This document shows, piece after piece, positions 20,001 through 26,800 of a stretch of 35,984 bases of DNA. The position numbers were made by a program, and so were the translations under genes. Positions within the stretch are counted from its first letter, which is position 1. Every line of letters starts with the position of its first letter. This DNA is from Bradyrhizobium manausense. GTDB taxonomy: Bacteria; Pseudomonadota; Alphaproteobacteria; Rhizobiales; Xanthobacteraceae. The notes under the pieces are model-generated. The model saw only the letters and a list, made by a program, of their open reading frames with translations. It ran no database searches and was not told the origin of the DNA. The stretch is from contig NZ_LJYG01000112.1 of assembly GCF_001440035.1 (NCBI RefSeq), positions 69,398 to 105,381 of the forward strand. Direction: 5' to 3'.

Positions 20001-20106
20001 GGAGCTTTACGGCGGCGTGGTGGTGGGCAAAGGCAAAGCTCCCTATGTTGGTGGGACGAACATACCTCCAACCGCTGTTAATATAATTCGAAAGACGGGA
20101 CGATGA
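14026..20106 (+). CDS. secreted RHS/YD-repeat polymorphic toxin with transglutaminase-like N-terminal domain
   Basis: 2026 residues. A Sec-type signal peptide (1-38, hydrophobic ISACGLLVLTTFLFG, cleavage after ARA) is followed by a transglutaminase-like fold (about 100-280) with GNDIDQAQLLVALL, AHVWVQV (His238) and VFDPS (Asp253); the usual Cys position is Asp149, so catalysis is doubtful. A DUF6531-type RHS entry domain begins near 785 (DAITGANVYTHRDLTV). YD repeats such as YGYDAMRRP and YDAMNRLTAT fill roughly 980-1800. The RHS core boundary is GRFLQTDPLG, then NDPLNWIDPYGL, ending near 1842. The tip that follows (1843-2026) is AT-richer and carries Glu1923, Asp1957 and Asp1972-x-Lys1974, a spacing compatible with a PD-(D/E)xK nuclease, ending in VVVGKGKAPYVGGT. 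No PAAR or VgrG is present, so export is by Sec plus an unknown route. The stop overlaps the immunity gene. Confidence 0.93.
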   Translation: MTKSRIAAGNGNFGSRKSLISACGLLVLTTFLFGPARAELSFQNAPPVSIEEADSILRGRTAAEQASPAMPVPPKAGATQNNLQAQLPESPAGCASGSSQPDEISALASALKCNVDLIYEYVYNNIEYEPLFGSNKGALGALLDQRGNDIDQAQLLVALLNASGITQTNFIYGYITVTGSTNPPPPCTATTVTSAAGWLGVKNDYYAIVNALANGGIPLRSGVLDGGNGGLLCLDVAHVWVQVTIGGTNYVFDPSFKLHTVSTGLGNLPAILGYTKSQFLADTGGTIDSTSISNVNRAQMRANLTSYANNLIAYIKANNPAYTLTDVIGGKSIIPLTGSPIRQTSLPYLATNQPSGFPQNWGSSVPNAYRTCLAISMPGVSQQTCATATAQTVILYSDQTYGQRITVFSTPDPSISGKYIPTLLVNGATPTSGTNTGSSAASGTPWSIYTSVTHPYVFTGDNQAKSLTANAGGSYLIGAGWGRVGRGMVAKHQQLLAQALAVPGADPASEPILGETLAVISYNWLTENAAQQAIGDAIGLVTTQYHHGIGITAQTAIQQTGNQGPYVDLPMNVLSLGQQTCWPSSGCPFPTGIVGAFFTDSGTSSAFESAVLEQTQAPVPGMVAASTVALVDQNAATGAKTFFADGTTATGQSNYINIIRPQLQQPGISYSSADLATIDVAITGTSPPPASPTPTQSQVLAPVNGVMSIGLWKGAGYTVITQTGTSIGILQKISGGLSGGFTGTPVPTAQLVPNTANTMQSPAGNGQVPALVNTAPAQGDKLTNEPIDAITGANVYTHRDLTVGSGVFPFALSFGRTYLSSSNLVDAGLGRGWAHDYSLAATADSDPYAGMGATSPISSASTIAAVYVLQDLLNTSAQSAQSLTLSWLVANWLTDQLTNNVALIKRPDTIEEYVALPHSDDATSLIYNQPLGSSITLTGAVPGTGNPTSYAYTTKDGIALTFSPTAAGGRSLPVSSWIWPNGVQLAFTYDGSGNLASVANNLGRQLNLSYAGGHLSSVSDGQRSVAYAYAGSNLASMTDPLGFVTSYAYDTSGAYDAAGHLTQVYYPSNPAVPFVTNAYDSLGRVVLQANANGQSWSFYFAGSRSEIVDPLGNREVTYQTSRGKVTKDAFVLNATFGNVFSDTGQSNGNVNVFSSRYDGQDRLVLSTAPERGTTAFTYSPDLKQNIVNVTQTAKPGSPLSPLVTTIAYDPIFSKPTRITDPLGLVTSISYDARGNLLTSTLDFGSSSHLNARNSFTYNDVGQVLTATDPLGVITQFSYDGSGNQTAILRDAGTGRLNQQTSLAYNLQGDVVSVVDSRGNAKTYAYDAARRLTATTSPPTSAAPGGLTSSLNYDPDGHVLITQDSAGGSILRTVRASYSLTGKIATLTDANNNPPTKFNYNQVDQLASITDPVGRTTLYGYDAMRRPVSVSNSAVQTTPLLQQSYTPDGLIGGLTDAKSHVTSFAYDGFDRLSTTTYPLGSTEQLTYDADGNVLTRRTRAGATISYGYDTLNRIKTKTPPSPAAVVSYGYDLAGHLTSVSDNSASIATPASGAVAAMSYSYDAMNRLTATSFSPVQPQAPPTAGSATFSFAYNAANQRIRQSATDNSFLAYPPATPGTVSYTSNSLDQYTAVGAIAPTYDGNGNLSFDGSFTYCYDAENRLIAAISAGTCAAPSTTVAIYAYDAQGRRRSKTVGGTTTITVTDPAGRALMDYDGASGAILRWYGFGLGPNDVLTQANVASGTRTAFIPDVQGSIVATQDSSTGALTKAGFLPYGASSTTAGTFRYTGARIDAETNGLYDFRARIYSPALGRFLQTDPLGSGGGTNLYAYVGNDPLNWIDPYGLVAEDPQADAGGAGQGNGNQPPVAAAAGGAGGGDDGGDDWLRKLIARILAGQENQSSRGEFVTTQRGVSQVALNKVAGDAFEADVIANVLPQTQVNTRPQITIKSNGPSGLRVRLDAVGSDVANATIRLSDMKASSTAPFTSNQIVVYPELELYGGVVVGKGKAPYVGGTNIPPTAVNIIRKTGR

Positions 20107-20423
20107 GCTTAGACAATTCAGAAGTGGTTGACGCTATCGGTACTGAAGCCCGCGATGGAACCGTCGTGCTTAGCATCATTGATGGTTGGGACTGGGACGA
20201 TGAACAACGGCATCTTCGAGCTTTGCAGGATAAGTTCAATGCGTATTTTGGCTTCGTGGAATCTAAGCAAATCTATGAAGTTTATCCCGAAGCTGATGGG
20301 AAGCCTTTGCGTATTGACATCATTAGCCGGTTCCCGATTCCCCAGAGGGGCTTAGCCTTTTTGGAAAAGGTATCGGCGGTTGCAGCCCAACTCAATATTG
20401 CAGTCGCCCATCGCGGATTATAG
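20103..20423 (+). CDS. probable immunity protein for the RHS toxin (DUF6572-like)
   Basis: A 106-residue cytosolic protein whose ATG overlaps the toxin stop codon (ATGA), the standard linkage of effector and immunity genes. The segments GTVVLSIIDGWDWDDEQRHL, LQDKFNAYFGFVES and IYEVYP resemble DUF6572 proteins, found next to polymorphic toxins (family name from memory). Base composition is clearly AT-richer than the RHS core, matching the toxin tip, so tip and immunity gene probably arrived as one module. It should bind and neutralise the C-terminal domain of the upstream protein (inference from position). Confidence 0.85.
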   Translation: MSLDNSEVVDAIGTEARDGTVVLSIIDGWDWDDEQRHLRALQDKFNAYFGFVESKQIYEVYPEADGKPLRIDIISRFPIPQRGLAFLEKVSAVAAQLNIAVAHRGL

Positions 20424-20546
20424 TGCCGGATGCCATGCTGGACTGGCCTCCCCCTGAGTGAGACGCGACAATTGCAGTGACAGGCATTCCGAGGATGACC
20501 TGCGGCAGAACGAGGAAAGAAGCGTCAGTTTCCGGCGGCTTTCAAA

Positions 20547-20760
20547 TTGAAGGCGAGCAAGCGGGTTGAGCGAGGCCAACTTCTCCTCCCTGGATGCCGC
20601 GGCTTTGGAATCTCCCGCAAGATTCTCCATGACTGGATCGAAGCCTGGAACGCCGATGGTCCGGACGGTTTGAACCGCAAACCGCGACCCAAACCTAGGC
20701 CGCAAGCTCAAGCCGCTAGCGACGTACGACGACAAGCGCTCCGCCCTCGCGCTCGCCAAG
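20547..20760 (+). pseudogene. transposase helix-turn-helix remnant
   Basis: A short in-frame stretch, GFGISRKILHDWIEAWNADG and PDGLNRKPRPKP (20601-20699), reads like the helix-turn-helix plus NRK-GPKP linker of IS-type transposase OrfA proteins. The start, the rest of OrfA and any OrfB are missing. A following frame, YDDKRSALALAKR, seems to be another scrap. With the RHS fragment that follows directly, it marks a recombination scar. No terminal inverted repeats were found. Confidence 0.5.
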
Positions 20761-20764
20761 CGTG

Positions 20765-20840
20765 CAGCAACGAGCTTCAGCCCGGTGCAGCCGCAGGCCC
20801 CGCAATCGGCTACCGACAATTCGTTTCTCGCCTATCCGCC
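20765..20840 (+). repeat. 76-bp duplicated piece of RHS core with an internal 60-bp deletion
   Basis: 20765-20802 is identical to 18725-18762 and 20803-20840 is identical to 18823-18860. Compared with the big RHS gene, 60 bases (18763-18822, twenty codons) are absent, in frame. The fragment encodes SFSPVQPQAP joined to QSATDNSFLAYPP. It probably derives from a paralogous or displaced RHS gene rather than from a simple local duplication. Confidence 0.93.
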
Positions 20841-20843
20841 TGA

Positions 20844-21475
20844 CTGTCATGTAGCGCGTAGGACGGGCTGAGCCTTTGCGAAACCGATCTCTTCCCGATC
20901 ACCGTTCTCCGTAGACGCGGCCATCCATCTGGCCGATTACCGGCCCAGTCGGCAGGATAATTGCCAAGCTCCACCTGGCGACGAGAGGACGGCGCCTGGC
21001 CGGTTCGTGACCCGTGCGCGAGTGAACGGATGACGCGCGCGTCGCACCAGACGCGGCGCGGGAGCGATCTCCGAAAAAAGGCCAGCATGGCATAGTGCCA
21101 CTGTTTTGCCCGACAAGTCAAAAGAATATTCGTAAAACACGAAATTGCGCCGGCTTGAATTGCGACCGACTGACGGCGAGGCTGGCTGCGAAAACGGACC
21201 CCTGCCGCAGATGCGACGATCCTTGCCGGTTTGCCGGTCGATTTGCTCGACTCTGCAATGACCTGACCGAGCGGACCGCCCGCCAGCGAGCAATCGTTCG
21301 TCTACTGTGCATGGGGTTGTTTTCACGTTTTGCCGGCGCCGCCGCATCGCTTCGGCCAGGCCCCGTTAACCCCCCGTCCACCATCCGGCCCAGCCCGCCG
21401 CCGGTAACCATTGCAATTAACAGACCCTCAACGCAGCCCAGACAAGTCTAGCAATGTTTCCTGAGGGGTTTTGCC
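20844..21475. other. about 630 bp without a recognisable gene
   Basis: Several short frames are open on both strands (for example on the minus strand at 20899-21093), but none reads like a protein I know, and they overlap in several frames as high-GC noise does. No tRNA, CRISPR or strong terminator was seen. The last 60 bases, with AT-rich ACCATTGCAATTAACAG, probably hold the promoter of the small gene at 21476. The left half may be further scar from the RHS island. Confidence 0.5.
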
Positions 21476-21586
21476 GTGGATTTGTTGGTTTTCGAGTTCC
21501 TGGGACTGGCTCTGGTCGCCATGTGCGTGCTGGTCGTGGCATTGCCCTGCGCCCGCAAATCCTCGCAGCGGGTCCGCTACGAATAG
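21476..21586 (+). CDS. 36-residue predicted single-span membrane peptide
   Basis: A GTG start preceded by GAGGGG at about 8 bases, giving MDLLVFEFLGLALVAMCVLV then VALPCARKSSQRVRYE. One hydrophobic span (about residues 3-24) is followed by a basic, cytosol-facing tail (ARKSSQRVR), so it looks like a small inner-membrane protein with the N-terminus out. It lies about 115 bp upstream of rnd in the same direction. Its function is unknown. The good ribosome site and sharp hydrophobic/basic partition argue for a real gene; a longer ATG frame from 21454 covers the same bases but is not protein-like. Confidence 0.6.
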   Translation: MDLLVFEFLGLALVAMCVLVVALPCARKSSQRVRYE

Positions 21587-21702
21587 GAATTTTGGCCCCA
21601 ACGAGTGATTCCGGGCCGATGCAAGGCTCGAATTCGCTTAGAGCCCCTTGACATCACAGCGCTTTCGGCAGAACGGCTGATACCAAGTGTCATGGGCCGT
21701 TC

Positions 21703-22851
21703 ATGGATTTGATTACCACCACCGCTGACCTTGCGGCTGCCTGCAGCCGGCTGGCCAAGCACCCCGTCATTACTGTCGATACCGAGTTCCTGCGCGAGAC
21801 CACCTATTACCCGCTGTTGTGCGTGGTGCAGATGGCCAGCCCCGAGGAAGCTGTTGTCATCGACACCCTGGCCGAGGGCCTCGACCTCAAGCCGTTCTTC
21901 GAGCTGATGGGCAACGAGGCCGTGCTGAAGGTGTTTCACGCCGCGCGCCAGGACATCGAGATCATCTGGCACCAGGCCAATATCATCCCGCACCCGGTGT
22001 TCGACACCCAGGTGGCGGCCATGGTGCTCGGCTATGGCGACAGCATCGCCTATGACGCCCTGGTCGAGAAGGTCACCGGCCACCGCCCGGACAAGACCCA
22101 CCGCTTCACCGACTGGTCGCGCCGGCCGCTGACCAAGGAGCAGATGCATTACGCGGTCTCCGACGTCACGCATTTGCGCGACGTGTTCGCCGCGCTCGAC
22201 GCCGATCTGAAGAAGCGCCGCCGCAGCGAATGGGTCTCCATCGAGATGGAGATCCTGACCTCGCCCAAGACCTACGACTTCCACCCCGAGCGCGCCTGGG
22301 AACGGCTGAAGACGCGGGTGCGCAAGCCGAAGGATCTTGCCGTGCTGATGGAAGTCGCCGCCTGGCGCGAGCAGGAGGCGCAGAGCCGTGACGTGCCGCG
22401 CGGCCGCGTGCTGCGCGACGAGGCCATCACCGACATCGCCACCCATGCGCCGAACACGCTGGAGAAGCTCGCGCATCTCCGCTCGGTGCCGAAGGGATTT
22501 GAGAAATCCAAATGGGGCGCTGACATCGTCGCTGCCGTCGAGCGCGGGCTGGCGCGGGATTTCTCGACGCTGCCGAAGCTGGAGAAGCCGCGCAACAATT
22601 CCAACGGCGCGGCCACCGTCGAGCTGTTGAAGGTGCTGCTGCGCATGACCGCCGAGCGCCATGCGGTGGCGAGCAAGGTGATCGCCACCGTCGACGATCT
22701 TGAGGAGATCGCAGCCGATGACGACGCCGACGTACCGGCCCTGCGCGGCTGGCGCCGCGAGCTGTTCGGCGAGGCCGCGCTGAAGCTCAAGCGCGGCGAG
22801 CTCGCGCTCGCGATCGAAAAGGGCCGCGTGATCGGGGTTCAGCGGGCGTAG
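21703..22851 (+). CDS. rnd: ribonuclease D
   Basis: 3'-5' exoribonuclease that trims tRNA precursors and other stable RNAs. 382 residues, the normal length. The DEDDy exonuclease site is complete: Asp26 and Glu28 in VDTEF, Asp84 in HAARQDIE, Tyr150 and Asp154 in HYAVSDV. An HRDC-type domain follows (about 210-290; LMEVAAWREQEAQSRDVPRG), then a second HRDC-like C-terminal region. The ATG at 21703 has no strong ribosome site; CTTGACA at 21647-21653 could be a -35 box. It ends just before a 30-bp-arm palindrome and is convergent with the aminotransferase gene. Its usual neighbour aspS is at the far side of the accessory region. Confidence 0.96.
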   Translation: MDLITTTADLAAACSRLAKHPVITVDTEFLRETTYYPLLCVVQMASPEEAVVIDTLAEGLDLKPFFELMGNEAVLKVFHAARQDIEIIWHQANIIPHPVFDTQVAAMVLGYGDSIAYDALVEKVTGHRPDKTHRFTDWSRRPLTKEQMHYAVSDVTHLRDVFAALDADLKKRRRSEWVSIEMEILTSPKTYDFHPERAWERLKTRVRKPKDLAVLMEVAAWREQEAQSRDVPRGRVLRDEAITDIATHAPNTLEKLAHLRSVPKGFEKSKWGADIVAAVERGLARDFSTLPKLEKPRNNSNGAATVELLKVLLRMTAERHAVASKVIATVDDLEEIAADDDADVPALRGWRRELFGEAALKLKRGELALAIEKGRVIGVQRA

Positions 22852-22878
22852 GCCGAAACTGCCTCCGCGCTCTCCATC

Positions 22879-22957
22879 GTCATTGCGAGCGTAGCGAAGC
22901 AATCCAGTCTGCCGCCGCGGAAAGACTCTGGATTGCTTCGCTACGCTCGCAATGACG
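22879..22957. repeat. long perfect inverted repeat (second CATTGCGAGC-family member)
   Basis: CGTCATTGCGAGCGTAGCG and following bases (22879-22908) pair perfectly with 22928-22957 over 30 bp. The loop has the same CCGCGGAAAGA core as the copy at 4596-4678. Relative to that copy, a G is T in the left arm and the matching C is A in the right arm, so pairing is kept. It lies between the convergent ends of rnd and the aminotransferase gene. Confidence 0.9.
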
Positions 22958-22979
22958 GATGTGACGCAGCAGCGTGCCC

Positions 22980-24362
22980 CTACGCCGGCGGCAGCTTCGC
23001 CACTTCGCCCTTCATGTCATCAAGCACACCGGTAATCGCCGCCACGAGCTCGTCGATCTGGGCCTTGCTGGCGATCAGCGGCGGGCAGATGGCGATGGCG
23101 TCGAGCATGTTGCGCGCGATCACGCCGCGTTCCTGCAGCATGCGGCTCGCGATGCCGCCGACGGCCCCCGGCGTCGCCGCTGCCGTCTTGCGGCCCTTGT
23201 CGAGCACGAGCTCGAGCGCCGCGATCATGCCGACGCCGCGGACCTCGCCAACCAGCGGATGGCTGGTGAGCTCGCGAAGCTTGCCCTGCATGTAACCGCC
23301 AAGCTCGGCGGCATGTGCGACCAGACCACGCTCTTCGATGATCTTGAGATTTTCGAGCGCAACCGCCGAGCCGACCGGATGGCCGCCCGCGGTGAAGCCG
23401 TGGCCGAGCACGCCGATCTTGTTGCTCTCGTCGGCGATCGGCTCGAACATGCGGTCGTTCATGATGATCGCCGACAGCGGGAAATAACTGGAGGTGATCT
23501 GCTTGGAGACCACGATGACATCGGGCTTGATGCCGTAGGTCTCGCAGCCGAACATCCTGCCGGTGCGGCCGAAGCCGCAGATCACCTCGTCGGCGATCAG
23601 CAGGATGTCGTACTTCTTCAGGACGGCTTGGATCTTGTCCCAATAGGTCGCCGGCGGCACGATAACGCCGCCTGCGCCCATCACCGGCTCGCCGAAGAAG
23701 GCGGCGATCGTTTCAGGGCCTTCCTTTTGGATCAGCGCGTCGAGCTCCTCGGCCCGGCGCGTCGCGAACGCCTCCTCGCTTTCGCCGGGCGCGCCGTCCT
23801 TGTAGAAATGCGGCGAGCCCGTGTGCAGGATATTTGGCAGCGGCAGGTCGAACGAGCGGTGGTTGTTGGGCAGGCCGGTGAGGCTCGCCGACGCGATGGT
23901 GACGCCGTGATAGGCGCGCATCCGGCTGATGATCTTCTTTTTCTGCGGCTGGCCGAGAGAGTTCGAACGATAGGCGATCAGCTTGAGGACAGTGTCGTTT
24001 GCCTCCGAGCCTGAATTGGTGAAGAACACCTTGCTCATCGGCACAGGCGCGAGCGCGACCAGCTTCTCGGCGAGGTCGATCGAGGGCCCGTGCGATTTGG
24101 CCGAGAAGGTGTGATAAAATGGCAGCGCCTGCATCTGCTTGTGCGCGGCTTCCACCAGCCGCTTCTCGTTGAAGCCGAGCCCGACGCTCCACAGGCCTGC
24201 CATCGCCTCGAAATAGCGCTTGCCCGACGCGTCGAACACGTAGGGCCCCTCGCCGCGCTCGATCACCAGCGGACCCGCCTGCTGATGGGCGCGCGCGTTG
24301 GTATACGCGTGGAGCTGGTAGGCCACATCGCGGGCTTCTTGCGAATTGGGCAGCATCGTCAT
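22980..24362 (-). CDS. class III (omega) aminotransferase, SpuC/putrescine-pyruvate type
   Basis: PLP-dependent transaminase of 460 residues. Signatures seen: an N-terminal GPYVFDASGKRYFEAMAGLW, the phosphate-binding NSGSEAND (117-124), the cofactor Asp258 in LLIADEVICGFGRTG, and the Schiff-base Lys287 in VVSKQIT. The spacing and GLWSVGLGF motif are those of the subgroup using amines such as putrescine, GABA or beta-alanine with pyruvate as acceptor; the substrate cannot be fixed from sequence. ATGs at 24362 and 24356 are both possible, with AGGGAA upstream of the first. It stands alone: convergent with rnd, and separated by 196 bp from the MFS gene upstream on the same strand. Confidence 0.93.
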   Translation of the reverse strand: MTMLPNSQEARDVAYQLHAYTNARAHQQAGPLVIERGEGPYVFDASGKRYFEAMAGLWSVGLGFNEKRLVEAAHKQMQALPFYHTFSAKSHGPSIDLAEKLVALAPVPMSKVFFTNSGSEANDTVLKLIAYRSNSLGQPQKKKIISRMRAYHGVTIASASLTGLPNNHRSFDLPLPNILHTGSPHFYKDGAPGESEEAFATRRAEELDALIQKEGPETIAAFFGEPVMGAGGVIVPPATYWDKIQAVLKKYDILLIADEVICGFGRTGRMFGCETYGIKPDVIVVSKQITSSYFPLSAIIMNDRMFEPIADESNKIGVLGHGFTAGGHPVGSAVALENLKIIEERGLVAHAAELGGYMQGKLRELTSHPLVGEVRGVGMIAALELVLDKGRKTAAATPGAVGGIASRMLQERGVIARNMLDAIAICPPLIASKAQIDELVAAITGVLDDMKGEVAKLPPA

Positions 24363-24551
24363 CGCGGGGATTCCCTAACTGGTGCGTCATCGGACATCGT
24401 GACGCAGCCTCCATCCGAAGACGAGGCTTGTCCAAACAAAACGTCAATACCTTGGCTATTGCGCTGCGCCGCAACTTGCAACGCCATTTCGTTGACAGCA
24501 GGCGCACATGAGCGTTGCAGGAAAGCAGCGCTGGCGTTGCCGCATTTGGCC

Positions 24552-24574
24552 GGCCCGGCTAATTCCGCCGGGCC
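24552..24574 (-). terminator. hairpin at the end of the MFS gene
   Basis: GGCCCGGC, 7-base loop, GCCGGGCC: a perfect 8-bp stem. The MFS stop codon (24559-24561) lies at its stem-loop junction. No T-run follows on the minus strand, so it is at best an imperfect terminator or pause hairpin separating the transporter from the aminotransferase gene. Confidence 0.4.
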
Positions 24575-25890
24575 AACATAAAGGCCGCCCCCGCGGCCAC
24601 CAGCGCCGGGACCGCCGCCGCGGCAAACAGCGGCTGCGCCCCCATTCCGCGGGCCAGCATTGCCCCGCCGACCAGCGGCCCCACGATCGAGCCGATGCGG
24701 CCGATGCCGAGCGCCCATCCGACGCCTGTCGATCTGATCGCCGTCGGATAGAAGGTCGCCGTCAAGGCGTTCGAGGCGATCTGCCCTCCGACGATGCAGA
24801 ATCCGGATGCAAAGATCGCAATCGTGACCAGGACGATCGAATGGCTGACCAGCCCGATCGCTGTGACCGCACCTGCGGCGACGAAATAGGTCAACGACAG
24901 GGCGCGGAACGAGAAGCGGTCGATGAAATGGCCGAGCGTGAAGGTGCCGACGACGCCGCCAACCTGCAACATGGCGCCGATCGCGGCGGCGGCCGACACC
25001 GAGACGCCGAGATCGTTCAGCACGGTGGGAAGCCAGTTCGACAGCAGATAGAGATCGAGCAGACTCATGAAGAACACGATCCAGAGCAGCAGAGTTACCC
25101 AGCCGCGCCCCTCCGCAAACAGATGTGCGACAGGCAGGCCCGCCAGTTTCGGCTCCTGCACCACGAATTTCACCTCGCCGGCGAAGGACGTATTCGGGGC
25201 GATCCTTTTCAGGAGATTGCCCACCTCGTGGTCGCGGCCGCCGACTATCGCCAGGAACCGGATCGATTCCGGCAGCGCCTTGAAGAGGAACGGCAGCAGC
25301 AGCAGCGGCACGAGGCCGCCGACCAGAAACACCGAGCGCCAGCCGAAGGCGGGAATCAGCGCGGCGGCGAGCAGCCCGCCCAGGGCCGCACCAATCGAAA
25401 AGCCCGCAAACATGATCATCACAAGGGTGGCGCGACGGCGATGGGGGCTGAATTCGGAGGTGAGCGCGACGGCGTTCGGCATCGCACCGCCCAGCCCGAG
25501 CCCGGTCAGCAGACGTAGAGCGATCAGCCAATTTGCATCCGGCGCGAACACGGTGAGCAAGGTGCCAATGCCGAACACCAGCGTGCTCGCGAGGATGATG
25601 CGGCGACGGCCGATCCTGTCGGCCATCGGACCGAAAATCAGCGCGCCGATCATGAGACCGAGAAGCCCTGCGCTGAACACCGGCCCGAGGCTGGCGCGCG
25701 CAAGCTTCCACTCCTGCGCCACCGCAGGGGCGACATAGCCGATCGCCTGGGTGTCAAAGCCGTCGATGAACAGCACCGCGGCACACACCAGCAGCACCCG
25801 CAGCTGAAAGGCACCGACCGGCTGCCGGTCGACAAAGGCGGGAACGTCGACCGCATCGGATACGACCTCGCCCGTTGCTGTGACGGCCAT
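24559..25890 (-). CDS. MFS transporter, aromatic acid:H+ symporter (AAHS) family
   Basis: 443 residues with the twelve-helix MFS pattern and a long central loop after helix 6 (GRDHEVGNLLKRIAPNTSF). The AAHS hallmarks are present: FIDGFDTQAIGYVAPA in helix 1 with its charged Asp, and GPMADRIGRRR in the helix 2-3 loop. PcaK, BenK and MhpT of this family import aromatic acids. I start it at the ATG at 25890, which has GGGGAGGG upstream; the ATG at 25911 lacks a spaced ribosome site. It is divergent from an IclR regulator, and the palindrome at 25934-25954 lies in its promoter region, so IclR control is likely. Its partner is the FAD hydroxylase at 26896. Confidence 0.93.
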   Translation of the reverse strand: MAVTATGEVVSDAVDVPAFVDRQPVGAFQLRVLLVCAAVLFIDGFDTQAIGYVAPAVAQEWKLARASLGPVFSAGLLGLMIGALIFGPMADRIGRRRIILASTLVFGIGTLLTVFAPDANWLIALRLLTGLGLGGAMPNAVALTSEFSPHRRRATLVMIMFAGFSIGAALGGLLAAALIPAFGWRSVFLVGGLVPLLLLPFLFKALPESIRFLAIVGGRDHEVGNLLKRIAPNTSFAGEVKFVVQEPKLAGLPVAHLFAEGRGWVTLLLWIVFFMSLLDLYLLSNWLPTVLNDLGVSVSAAAAIGAMLQVGGVVGTFTLGHFIDRFSFRALSLTYFVAAGAVTAIGLVSHSIVLVTIAIFASGFCIVGGQIASNALTATFYPTAIRSTGVGWALGIGRIGSIVGPLVGGAMLARGMGAQPLFAAAAVPALVAAGAAFMLARRN

Positions 25891-25933
25891 GTGGGCGCCC
25901 TCCCCGGTCATCCCTGCACTATTTTTCTTTCAT

Positions 25934-25954
25934 TAATCTCTTATAGTGAGATTA
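25934..25954. promoter_or_regulatory. palindromic operator, divergent MFS/iclR promoter
   Basis: TAATCTC, 7 bases (TTATAGT), GAGATTA: perfect 7-bp arms, 44 bp before the MFS start and 90 bp before the regulator start. On the minus strand a TATAAG hexamer lies within it, with TTGCGC 15 bases upstream, so a bound protein would block an MFS promoter. A near-identical site is at 26798-26818, on the other side of the regulator gene. Confidence 0.8.
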
Positions 25955-26044
25955 TTGTTAGCGCAAGCGGCGATGATTTCGCTGTTTTGCGGCCTCCCCG
26001 AACGCCGATAACACGGTCAAACGCGAAGCTGGATCGCACCGACA

Positions 26045-26800
26045 TTGGTCAAGGCAAACAGTCAGGATCGGGTCCTTGCCCTGCTCGATCTCTTCACCGA
26101 GACACGTCCGCAATGGTCGCCCGAGGAACTCATGACGGAGCTCGGCTACACCAGGCCGACGCTGTATCGCTACCTGAAGAGCCTGAAAGACACCGGCTTC
26201 GTGATGCCGACGCGCAACGGGCGGTTCGCGCTCGGCCCCCGCGTGGTCGAGATGGATTATCTCAGCCGCCGCTCCGATCCGCTGATCGCAACCGCCACGC
26301 CACACCTGGAGCGCCTTTCGGCGACGTATCCCGGCACAGCGCTCATCGTGCGCTGGTATGGCGACAAAATGCTGTGTGTAGCCTCGATCGCATCCGCCGC
26401 TGCGCCGGCGAGCAGCTATCCGCGCGGCAGACCGATGGCGATGGGACGTGGCGCGATCGCGCGATCGATCATGGCCTTCCTGCCCAAGCAACGCCTCATG
26501 CCGCTGGTCACGCGCTACGCCGATGATCTGCGCAGCGTCGGCTTCGGCGACACGCCCGACGACATCCTGGCTGCGCTGAAGCGCGTGCGTCGCGCGGGCG
26601 TTGCGGTTGCCTTCGGCGAAGTGACGGCCGGCGCTGTCGGGATTGCCGCGCCGATTCTCGATGCAAGCTACCCGATCGCGAGTCTCTGCATCACGATCGG
26701 CGGACAACATGCCAATGGCGAATTGATCGACCGCATCAGTTCGGAGGTCCGTGAAGCCGCCCGGCAGATCTCAGCCGCGGCTGAAGATGATGCCATGTAA
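26045..26800 (+). CDS. IclR-family transcriptional regulator
   Basis: 251 residues. An N-terminal winged helix-turn-helix (about 5-65; DRVLALLDLFTETRPQWSPE, then YTRPTLYRYLKSLKDTGFV) is followed by the IclR effector-binding domain, which ends with the conserved segment VAFGEVTAGAVGIAAPILD. Members commonly control aromatic catabolism (PcaR, PobR, MhpR) in response to an aromatic ligand. Translation probably starts at the TTG at 26045, since homology begins right there; no upstream ATG in frame was found. It is divergent from the MFS transporter and followed, 95 bp later, by the FAD hydroxylase. Its TAA stop codon is part of the second operator palindrome. Autoregulation plus control of both neighbours is the natural reading (inference). 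Confidence 0.92.
   Translation: MVKANSQDRVLALLDLFTETRPQWSPEELMTELGYTRPTLYRYLKSLKDTGFVMPTRNGRFALGPRVVEMDYLSRRSDPLIATATPHLERLSATYPGTALIVRWYGDKMLCVASIASAAAPASSYPRGRPMAMGRGAIARSIMAFLPKQRLMPLVTRYADDLRSVGFGDTPDDILAALKRVRRAGVAVAFGEVTAGAVGIAAPILDASYPIASLCITIGGQHANGELIDRISSEVREAARQISAAAEDDAM

Noticed and set aside
20899..21093. Minus-strand short frames after the RHS scar
   Set aside because: Three frames overlap here with similar composition and no family likeness; I could not support any as a gene.
21454..21651. 65-codon ATG frame overlapping the 36-codon gene
   Set aside because: Rich in Gly/Arg/Pro, no hydrophobic or helical pattern; the overlapping GTG frame has a better ribosome site and a clear membrane span.
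26041..26526. Alternative plus-strand frame (25891-26526) over the start of the IclR gene
   Set aside because: It runs through the operator and the regulator in a frame with no domain; the IclR frame has a clear helix-turn-helix.
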